In this document: positions 29,605 through 35,425 of the stretch, one piece after another
Layout: the number at the start of each line of letters is the position of its first letter
Numbering within the stretch: position 1 is the stretch's first letter
IMG/VR virus record: IMGVR_UViG_3300029309_000130
Span: 1-35,425 of that record
Direction: 5' to 3' (one strand)
Source: a virus
DNA length: 35,425 bases
Made by a program: the position numbers and the translations under genes
Notes under the pieces: generated by a model
What the model was told of the DNA's origin: nothing
The model's input: only the letters and a program-made list of their open reading frames with translations
The model's database searches: none

Positions 29605-31980
29605 ATGAATCTGCAACAGTTTGTAAAGAAGTTACCAAAACATCTTGTTTACGCTCCTATATATCGCAAAGGAGTTGAAATAAAATCTAAGGAAGGAAAG
29701 ATTTTAGAGTCAACAGGTAAAAATCCTTTTGGAGAATCTTATGAAAGACAATTTTCTCCTGATGATGTTACTTATGTACTAGATAAGTACCCTGATCGTT
29801 TTGGTGCTGTTGGACTATTTACTGGTATCAGAGGTAAGGGTCTAGTAATTCTTGATGTAGATAAAAATTTGGCGATCCATAAAAAGAAATGGGGAGATAC
29901 TTTAGATGGTGCTCCCTGTATCACAAGTACAAAAAAGAATGCTGCTAAATATATATTTAAAGTTCCAGAAGAATTATGGTCTAGCGTTAAAGGTCGTATG
30001 CTTTCTGAGCAGACTTCTACTTGTTACGAAATACTTTTTAATAAAAGACAAGGATTAATTTTTGGTGCATATCCAGGTTCTACAACTTCATCAGAAGGTA
30101 ATTATGGCTTTAAAGGAGATTTAGATAATATTCCTACCGCTCCAGATTGGTTGTTAGCTGAGATGAAATCTCTTAAAGCTAATGAAGGTAAAACTGGTTT
30201 CTTAAAAAATAGAAGTGGACTAAATCTTTCAGATAGAACTGAAGATGAAAGAGGACAAATAATTCAAGAGTGTTTAAGTGTTATTCCAACTAAAGGTGCT
30301 GGTAGTAGAGAGCATTGGTTACACGTTGGTATGTCTATCCATTCTGAATTACCAAATGATCTTGGATTAGAACTTTGGTCAGTATGGTCTAAAAGCGATC
30401 CTGATTACATTAACGAATGGGATAAGCATAATCCATGCGAAGCTGTTTGGAAGTCCTTTAAAGGCTCTGGAAGGGGCATAGGATCACTAATACATGATGC
30501 TGATGAAGTCGATCCAAAAAGGTTACGTTTTACTCCAGTAAGTTTAGATATTGTTCAGAAAGCTCAAAACGAGCTAATGGTCAGGACTAGACGAGTAAAA
30601 ATGTCTTTCCAAGATGTGAAGAAAGAATATATGCGTATCTGTGAAGAGGTTGCCGATCCAGGAGAACAAGATTTTTTAATGCACCAGTTAGCTGTTGATA
30701 ATGAGTTTAAAGATTTGGAAAGACTTGAAAGCTGTTTAATGAGTAGTGAAGCATTTGATTTGGGTAGTGAAGAAATGACTGCTTCTGAATTAGATGCTGA
30801 AGATTTATCTCGTAGTTATGTAATACCTGAAATACTACCTACCCCTGCTGTATTCCTACTTTATGGTGCTGGTGGAGATGGTAAATCAATGGCTGCGTGG
30901 GCATTAGCTAAACACATATCATTAGGTTTACCCTTTGAAGTTCAGAACAATATCGTTCCAATCAAAAAAGGTAAGGTTTTGATTCTTAATGCTGACCAGC
31001 CAAAAGTTCAGTTGCGTGAACAATTAAGAGAACAGGATTACAAAATGGATAACAATACTGTTGTTATTAATGGTTTTCAAATTAAACGTGAATATTATTT
31101 TGCTCAACTAATTAAAAAACACAAACCAACATTAGTTGTTATTGATTCACTAATTGGTTCTTCTGCTGGTAGAGCGTTTGATGAAAACAAAAGTTCTTTC
31201 GCATCTCCTTTATACAGACTCACCAATAATAATGGTCATAGTTTTCCTGCTACAACCATTCTTGTTATTCATCACGCTAATAAGCAAGGTGGGTTTAGAG
31301 GTACAAGTTCTATCAGAGATGCTGTAGATGAAACCTGGAAACTTAGCAAACCAGATAAAGAATTATCCGAACAGCTAGGAACTAATACAAGAATTATTAG
31401 AGTTGAAAAGAGTAGATTTAGTCGTATGGGTAGTTGCCTGTTACTAAAACAATTAAGTGATCTTAGCTTTGAATTGAAAGATTACAAACCAAAGGTAGAA
31501 AATTCTTCTCCTGCTTCCATAATTGATCGCATACTTGAAAAACTTAGAACTGTTTACCCAGAAACTAGATCCAGGATAGATCTTAATGCTGATCCATTAA
31601 TAGGTGGTAATGTTACTGCTATTAGAAAATCGTTAGAAAGATTAGTTGATAGAGGATTAATTCAAATTTGGGAACAAAAACCTTCAGTAAATGGTGGTCG
31701 ACCCACTAACTACTACAAAGCTATCCTCGTGCGGGGAGACAAAAAATCTGTCGCATTGAATGGAAAACCTAGTGATAACAACGATTTAACAATGCGACAG
31801 GTAAATAAAAAAGAAAGCTGTCACATTGGTACGGACAAAGCAATGCGACAGGAAGAGGAAAAAAATAAGTGTCGCATTGATAAACCCTTACCACAACAGC
31901 AATCTATTACCAATGCGACAGGTGATTTATATTCCCCCGTGCGAGAAAACAAAAAAGATGCGTGGAAAGCTTGGGAATGA
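29605..31980 (+). CDS. Primase-helicase fusion (Prim-Pol, PriCT, RepA-like helicase)
   Basis: ATG at 29605 gives 791 residues. The Prim-Pol part has FGAVGLFTGIRGKGLVILDV with D83 and D85 (ILDVDK) and ends PDWLLAEM near residue 190. The His usual in this family after the second strand is not seen (KNAAKYIF). Residues about 213-300 (RGQIIQECLSVIPTKGAGSR, SREHWLHVGMSIHSE, WKSFKGSGRGIGSLIHDA) match PriCT-2. The helicase has Walker A GAGGDGKS near 421-428, TLVVIDSLIGSS and TTILVIHHANKQGGFRGTSS. A winged-helix-like part and a low-complexity tail follow. The tail is encoded by the iteron block. It is the main replication initiator and fork protein. Confidence 0.85.
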   Translation: MNLQQFVKKLPKHLVYAPIYRKGVEIKSKEGKILESTGKNPFGESYERQFSPDDVTYVLDKYPDRFGAVGLFTGIRGKGLVILDVDKNLAIHKKKWGDTLDGAPCITSTKKNAAKYIFKVPEELWSSVKGRMLSEQTSTCYEILFNKRQGLIFGAYPGSTTSSEGNYGFKGDLDNIPTAPDWLLAEMKSLKANEGKTGFLKNRSGLNLSDRTEDERGQIIQECLSVIPTKGAGSREHWLHVGMSIHSELPNDLGLELWSVWSKSDPDYINEWDKHNPCEAVWKSFKGSGRGIGSLIHDADEVDPKRLRFTPVSLDIVQKAQNELMVRTRRVKMSFQDVKKEYMRICEEVADPGEQDFLMHQLAVDNEFKDLERLESCLMSSEAFDLGSEEMTASELDAEDLSRSYVIPEILPTPAVFLLYGAGGDGKSMAAWALAKHISLGLPFEVQNNIVPIKKGKVLILNADQPKVQLREQLREQDYKMDNNTVVINGFQIKREYYFAQLIKKHKPTLVVIDSLIGSSAGRAFDENKSSFASPLYRLTNNNGHSFPATTILVIHHANKQGGFRGTSSIRDAVDETWKLSKPDKELSEQLGTNTRIIRVEKSRFSRMGSCLLLKQLSDLSFELKDYKPKVENSSPASIIDRILEKLRTVYPETRSRIDLNADPLIGGNVTAIRKSLERLVDRGLIQIWEQKPSVNGGRPTNYYKAILVRGDKKSVALNGKPSDNNDLTMRQVNKKESCHIGTDKAMRQEEEKNKCRIDKPLPQQQSITNATGDLYSPVRENKKDAWKAWE
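31725..31746 (+). repeat. Left flanking direct repeat of the iteron block
   Basis: CCTCGTGCGGGGAGAC followed by six A. The copy at 31935-31956 shares 18 of 22 bases, in the same orientation, 210 bases away. In the protein this gives LVRGDKK and PVRENKK, so the copies are also in the same reading frame. Confidence 0.6.
31748..31921. repeat. Six 11-bp iterons CAATGCGACAG in alternating orientation (candidate origin)
   Basis: Copies: CTGTCGCATTG 31748-31758 (reverse), CAATGCGACAG 31790-31800, CTGTCACATTG 31818-31828 (reverse, one change), CAATGCGACAG 31841-31851, TGTCGCATTG 31870-31879 (reverse, 10 bases) and CAATGCGACAG 31911-31921. They form three reverse-forward pairs. The motif is kept in different reading frames (TMRQ, AMRQ, but NAT in the last), so it is the DNA that is conserved, not the peptide. 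Lambda has its origin iterons in the O gene in the same way. Confidence 0.85.
31935..31956 (+). repeat. Right flanking direct repeat of the iteron block
   Basis: CCCCGTGCGAGAAAAC followed by six A. See the left copy at 31725-31746; all four differences are transitions (C/T or A/G). Confidence 0.6.
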
Positions 31981-32219
31981 GAGATACAAAAGTAATAATT
32001 TATTGCCATAAACGACAAAAAGACGCTCCATTAGCTTCAGTTCGTTACACAAAATATGACGATCTAAATAGAGTAATAGATGTTGACCAAATTGATTATG
32101 AGGATAGAAATTATTTTCATAGCGAGGTCTTACAGGCTATAACTTGCGGAGTAGATGTTTTAATTTACACTCATTTAGATGGAACGTCCTTGCAAAAGAA
32201 AATAGAAAAGTGGACATAA
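31977..32219 (+). CDS. Small protein between primase and polymerase (80 aa)
   Basis: ATG at 31977 overlaps the primase stop (ATGA). The product reads MRDTKVIIYCHKRQKDAPLA, then VIDVDQIDYEDRNYFHSEVL and GVDVLIYTHLDGTSLQKKIE. Compact alpha/beta pattern with two hydrophobic strands (KVIIYC, VLIYTH). Unknown; it may be a replication accessory given its position. Its 3' end carries the -35 of the polymerase promoter. Confidence 0.6.
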   Translation: MRDTKVIIYCHKRQKDAPLASVRYTKYDDLNRVIDVDQIDYEDRNYFHSEVLQAITCGVDVLIYTHLDGTSLQKKIEKWT

Positions 32220-32241
32220 TTTTATTATTGTAATACAATAA
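32211..32241 (+). promoter_or_regulatory. Promoter TGGACA-N17-TACAAT with perfect palindrome
   Basis: TGGACA (32211-32216), 17 bases, TACAAT (32234-32239). The perfect palindrome TTATTGTA-A-TACAATAA (32225-32241) covers the -10. The start site would be near 32246 and the polymerase ATG is at 32268. Confidence 0.75.
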
Positions 32242-32267
32242 CAGATATAAATTTATTGTCGCTACCC

Positions 32268-34100
32268 ATGACACAACCAAAATATTCCGTATTTTACGGT
32301 ATCAAGGAATTGCATCGCTTACATTCAGCATCAAGTCTTGCATTTGATACAGAAACATTACAGCTTCAACCAGAAAAAGGTAAGTTAAGATTACTTCAAC
32401 TCGGTTCCTATACCTTACGAACCATAGTTGTAATTGACTGTTTTGAACTAACAGAAAATAACTGGAACTACTTACAAAGGTTCTTTACTAATGGAGCTAG
32501 ATTTTGGCTCGCACATAACGCAGTTTTTGATCTTGGCTGGCTCCAAGAACATGATATTGATGTTCGAGGGAAGGTTAGATGTAGTATGTTAGCAAGCCGT
32601 CTACTTACTAATGGCATACCAAAAGCTCAACATGGTTTAGCTCATGTTGCAAAAAGATATTTAGATATTGATGTATCTAAAGAACAACAGTCTTCAAATT
32701 GGGCTGCTGATGTTTTGAGTAAGGCTCAACTTGAATATGCTGCTAAAGATATAGAAGTATTACTTGAGTTAGATCAAATACTAGATCATAAATTACAAAG
32801 TGATCAGCTTATGGAAGCCTACACCTTAGAGTGTTTAGCTTTACCAGCTATGGCTCAAATGTGGAGAACTGGTCTTCCCTGGAATCGCTCTGCACTTAAG
32901 CAAAGACGTATTGATTATGAAGATGATTTAAAAGAAATGTCTAAAGAGTTTTTGCGTGAACTTGATAATGCTTTACCAGAAACAGATAAGTTACCACGAG
33001 AATGTGATGGATCATTTAATCTTCGTGCGAAAGACGAAGGATCTATAAGATTAGGTACAAAAAAGTATGCTGGATTCAATATTAATAGCCCTAAACAATT
33101 ATTAGAAAAGTTTACTTTAATACTCGGTACTCCACCTGTTGACGCTACTGGTAAACCTAGTGCGTCAAGACAGACATTAAAGGCTTTTGCTGCTGATTCT
33201 GAGATTATTCAAACTTATTTGGTTTGGAAGAAAACAGAAAAACGTAGACAAATGATTACCAGTATTTTGGATAAGCTTGATGACAAAGGTTATGTTAAAG
33301 CTTCTTATATGCAGCTAGGAGCAGATACAGGCCGTATGTCTAGTATTAAACCTAATAACCAACAGATACCTAGAGATTCTGAGTTCAGACAATGTGTAGA
33401 AGCTCCAGAAGGTTGGAAGATAGTTGATGCTGACTTTTCACAAATGGAATTACGTCTTGCTGCTGCATTAGCAAAAGATGAAAATATGATACAGGCTTTT
33501 ATAAAAGGAGAAGATTTGCATGACTATACTGCTGAGAAAATGGGTTGTGATAGACAGATAGCTAAATCTGCTAATTTTGGTTTGCTTTACGGAGCAGGAG
33601 CAGAAGGTTTGCGTAACTACGCTGGTAGTAGTGGTGTTTTGATGACGCTCGAAGAAGCAAAAACAGTTCGTGATAACTGGTTGCGTACCTATAAAGGTGT
33701 CCACGCTTGGCAGAATAAAAATTATCAGATTGCAAAGAACTCTAATGGTAATGAATGGGCTGAAACTCGTATTCCTTTATCGAATATGCGTAGGTATCTT
33801 AAGGGCGATCTTAACAGAGTAACTGTTAGATGTAACACACCAATTCAAGGTGCAGGTGCTGCCATATTAAAATGCGCATTAGGAAACTTATGGATAGAAG
33901 TTAAAGAGTGTGGCGAAGATAAAGTAAAGATTGCAGCAGCAGTACATGATGAATTAATACTTTTAGTTAAAGAGCAGTTTGCAGACGCATGGGCTAAGAA
34001 ACTAAAAGATATTATGGAAAATGCAGAATCAAAATGGTTAGGTAGAGTTCCTGCTGTTGCTGAAGTATCTGTAGGAAACACTTGGGAGGAAACACACTAA
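32268..34100 (+). CDS. Family A DNA polymerase with 3'-5' exonuclease (610 aa)
   Basis: The exonuclease is intact: Exo I D27-T-E29 (LAFDTETL), Exo II HNAVFDLGWL, Exo III YAAKDIEVLLEL. Polymerase motif A is VDADFSQMELRLAA (near 387), motif B CDRQIAKSANFGLLYGAG (near 432) and motif C VHDELILL (near 559-561). The position equal to E. coli Pol I 762 is Phe. The finger segment between HDYTAEK and the motif B Lys is shorter than usual, with only MGCDRQIA. There is no obvious thioredoxin-binding insertion as in T7, so the clamp could be the processivity factor. ATG at 32268 was chosen because the promoter start lies at about 32246. Confidence 0.93.
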   Translation: MTQPKYSVFYGIKELHRLHSASSLAFDTETLQLQPEKGKLRLLQLGSYTLRTIVVIDCFELTENNWNYLQRFFTNGARFWLAHNAVFDLGWLQEHDIDVRGKVRCSMLASRLLTNGIPKAQHGLAHVAKRYLDIDVSKEQQSSNWAADVLSKAQLEYAAKDIEVLLELDQILDHKLQSDQLMEAYTLECLALPAMAQMWRTGLPWNRSALKQRRIDYEDDLKEMSKEFLRELDNALPETDKLPRECDGSFNLRAKDEGSIRLGTKKYAGFNINSPKQLLEKFTLILGTPPVDATGKPSASRQTLKAFAADSEIIQTYLVWKKTEKRRQMITSILDKLDDKGYVKASYMQLGADTGRMSSIKPNNQQIPRDSEFRQCVEAPEGWKIVDADFSQMELRLAAALAKDENMIQAFIKGEDLHDYTAEKMGCDRQIAKSANFGLLYGAGAEGLRNYAGSSGVLMTLEEAKTVRDNWLRTYKGVHAWQNKNYQIAKNSNGNEWAETRIPLSNMRRYLKGDLNRVTVRCNTPIQGAGAAILKCALGNLWIEVKECGEDKVKIAAAVHDELILLVKEQFADAWAKKLKDIMENAESKWLGRVPAVAEVSVGNTWEETH

Positions 34101-34306
34101 TGAAACTTGATTTAACTAATAGGCAATTATCAAATTTACAATTTGCTTTGTGTCTTGCAATACATAAAACTGAAACAGATAAAAAAATGAATAAAAAAGT
34201 TCAAGAACGTTTGCTTCAAAATTATGTAGAAACATACGATGAATTAAATAAACAATATAAATGGCAAAAAATTAATTATTCTTGGAAAAAGGTTTTAGAT
34301 TTATGA
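34100..34306 (+). CDS. Small helical protein (68 aa)
   Basis: ATG at 34100 overlaps the polymerase stop (TAATG). MKLDLTNRQLSNLQFALCLA, HKTETDKKMNKKVQERLLQN and a tail with several Trp and Tyr. Two helices. Common type in cyanophage early regions; no function known. Confidence 0.65.
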   Translation: MKLDLTNRQLSNLQFALCLAIHKTETDKKMNKKVQERLLQNYVETYDELNKQYKWQKINYSWKKVLDL

Positions 34307-34392
34307 CAACAGAACAAAAAATTGAAGCTGCTAAAAAGCGTATAGCAGAATTAAAAATGCTTATTTCAGAATGGACAAAACGTAATGGTTAA
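34303..34392 (+). CDS. Tiny ORF (29 aa)
   Basis: MTTEQKIEAAKKRIAELKML then ISEWTKRNG; an amphipathic helix, coupled by ATGA to the gene before and overlapping the next start by eight bases. Too short to be certain. Confidence 0.45.
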   Translation: MTTEQKIEAAKKRIAELKMLISEWTKRNG

Positions 34393-34513
34393 AATCTTAA
34401 ATACTACAAAAGGCTGGTGTTATCAAAGTGATACTGAGGTAGCATACTATAAGACACTCCATGAAGTGATGGCTGCTGCTTATGCAAAAGAATTTAAGAG
34501 TTCAGGTAATTAA
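34385..34513 (+). CDS. Tiny ORF (42 aa)
   Basis: MVKILNTTKGWCYQSDTEVA, YYKTLHEVMAAAYAKEFK, ending SSGN. It overlaps the next gene by 32 bases in another frame. The first part looks like a beta hairpin with conserved Trp/Tyr; unknown function. Confidence 0.45.
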   Translation: MVKILNTTKGWCYQSDTEVAYYKTLHEVMAAAYAKEFKSSGN

Positions 34514-34685
34514 AGATCTATATGCTGAGATTACCAAGTCCAGAACAGGAGATTTATCAAGGGCTATAGATTTTTTAAAAAAAGCTAGAGAAGTACATAA
34601 AGGTAAATCGAGCCAAAGAAAACAGGCTAGAAAAAATTATGTGAAAAGGCAAGTTGATAAAGCCGATTTACCTTTTTGGTGGTAA
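34482..34685 (+). CDS. Small basic protein (67 aa)
   Basis: LRVQVIKDLYAEITKSRTGD, LSRAIDFLKKAREVHKGKSS and KNYVKRQVDKADLPFWW. Helical and strongly basic, with an aromatic end. No family recognised. Confidence 0.55.
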   Translation: MQKNLRVQVIKDLYAEITKSRTGDLSRAIDFLKKAREVHKGKSSQRKQARKNYVKRQVDKADLPFWW

Positions 34686-34709
34686 AGTAGTACAAGAGAG
34701 ACTTATTTA

Positions 34710-34961
34710 ATGGCACTTAAACACGGAAACAAAAATTATTACCAAGTTCTCATAGATCCACATAGATCAAAACTTATAGAAAAAGCAGCAGAAAAAAAGG
34801 GTATAAAAGGTACAGCCTGGGTTAGAAAGGCTGCATACAGTCAGTTAGAACGTGAATTTTCTAGTGCGGAGTACAAAATAGCTGAAGCAAAAGATGAATT
34901 ATTGTGGAGAGAGTCAGTACAAAGAAGAATAGATGGAAGAAAAGCTAATTCTGAAACTTAA
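34710..34961 (+). CDS. Small ribbon-helix-helix-like protein (83 aa)
   Basis: NKNYYQVLIDPHRSKLIEKA, KKGIKGTAWVRKAAYSQLER: a strand (YYQVLID) followed by two helices, which fits a ribbon-helix-helix DNA-binding domain with residues 8-45. A charged C-terminal helix follows. AGTAGTACAA just upstream (34687-34696) resembles a half operator. Possibly a second regulator. Confidence 0.65.
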   Translation: MALKHGNKNYYQVLIDPHRSKLIEKAAEKKGIKGTAWVRKAAYSQLEREFSSAEYKIAEAKDELLWRESVQRRIDGRKANSET

Positions 34962-35027
34962 AGTTTTATAACAGATGACATAATGATGGCACTTTGTTGC
35001 TATATTTTAAAGAAGTTCAAAATTATT
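34962..35027 (+). promoter_or_regulatory. Possible extended -10 promoter TGC-TATATT
   Basis: TTGCTATATTTTAAAGAAG lies about 22 bases before the ATG at 35028. TG at the extended -10 position is present, and ATGACA stands 20 bases upstream, too far for a normal -35. Confidence 0.3.
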
Positions 35028-35425
35028 ATGTCTACTAAAAAACTTTACAAGATCAAAACAAAAAGTATTTTATACGAAGTGTTTGAAGTAGAAGCTGAAT
35101 CTTATGATAAAGCTCTCGATAGTATCATGCCTACTATTTATGATGGCACTGACGATTATCCAGTAGATGTAGAAAGAGTAGGTTGGTGGTTCGATGGTAT
35201 GGGTAAATCTATTTTAGATAAAGATGACGAACACAAAGGTTTGTTTGGCATACCAATAACCATAGAAGAATATGACAAAACTCCTGAGTGGCAAATAGTC
35301 AAGCCACAAGGTTGTTTCCCTGGAGACTTTAGAGAACCTACTGATGAAGAATGGGTAGCTGATGAAAAGCAAGCTATAGCAGATGGAAGAATAGTTAAGG
35401 AATCTGTAACCTTGAGATTCGCACA
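35028..35425 (+). CDS. Unknown acidic protein, 3' end outside window
   Basis: The open frame (132 codons) runs off the right edge. MSTKKLYKIKTKSILYEVFE and EVEAESYDKALDSIM form a beta-hairpin plus helix typical of small phage proteins. Then VERVGWWFDGMGKSILDKDD and a Pro-rich region PQGCFPGDFREPTDEEW follow. Acidic. Not recognised. Confidence 0.65.
   Translation, partial: MSTKKLYKIKTKSILYEVFEVEAESYDKALDSIMPTIYDGTDDYPVDVERVGWWFDGMGKSILDKDDEHKGLFGIPITIEEYDKTPEWQIVKPQGCFPGDFREPTDEEWVADEKQAIADGRIVKESVTLRFA

Noticed and set aside
1-35425. tRNA genes, integrase, attachment sites, insertion sequences
   Set aside because: None was seen on reading both strands; absence of tRNA was judged by eye only and tRNAscan-type software was not available.

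Overview
The window looks like most of the genome of a long-tailed, lambda-like siphovirus of a marine picocyanobacterium (Prochlorococcus or Synechococcus type). The DNA is AT-rich. The tail-tip series is lambda-like (J, I, K, L, M, tape measure, G/T). The tail-fibre N-termini, the small membrane protein at 562-789 and the small basic proteins at 20307-21913 resemble, from memory, proteins common in marine cyanophages. The host is an inference: no host gene, tRNA or attachment site is present. I recognise no integrase, CI-like repressor, holin, endolysin or prohead protease. Both edges cut through genes, so the genome is longer than the window.

Layout. Bases 1-23189 form one long leftward (minus-strand) structural block, read from right to left. 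It starts with the large terminase, a cluster of very small basic proteins, a tail-tube-like protein, a DUF4055-type portal, scaffold and major capsid protein. Head-tail connectors, tail terminator, tail chaperones G and G-T (with a frameshift site) and tape measure follow. Then come M, L, K, I and J, several fibre genes full of repeats, and small accessory proteins. The probable small terminase (23290-23724) is on the plus strand, back to back with the large subunit. Bases 23725-24131 hold no gene but contain a consensus promoter and an unusually GC-rich stretch.

Bases 24132-25952 (minus) hold three tiny ORFs, an unknown acidic protein and a compact DnaN-type sliding clamp. Bases 26128-27960 (plus) are a tightly overlapping early operon of six small proteins ending in a ribbon-helix-helix/HTH regulator. 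A minus pair (RecB/Cas4-like nuclease and probable ssDNA-binding protein) faces a plus replication block: primase-helicase, a small protein, family A DNA polymerase and several small ORFs.

The most interesting signals are non-coding or embedded. (1) Six 11-bp iterons in alternating orientation lie in the 3' end of the primase-helicase gene, conserved across different reading frames, and look like a replication origin. (2) A 17-bp palindrome family (TATTGTA-N-TACAATA) is built into sigma70-like promoters with exact 17-bp spacers, at five places around the replication and regulatory genes. (3) One of these promoters has full consensus and fires into the geneless GC-rich stretch, suggesting a small RNA or a packaging/origin region. 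(4) Three tandem triloop hairpins with the core TCACGGA lie in front of the capsid gene, and the same core recurs at the small-terminase start. (5) The sliding clamp has DnaN signatures but only about 218 residues. (6) A narrowly bounded +1 (or -2) frameshift site joins the tail chaperones.
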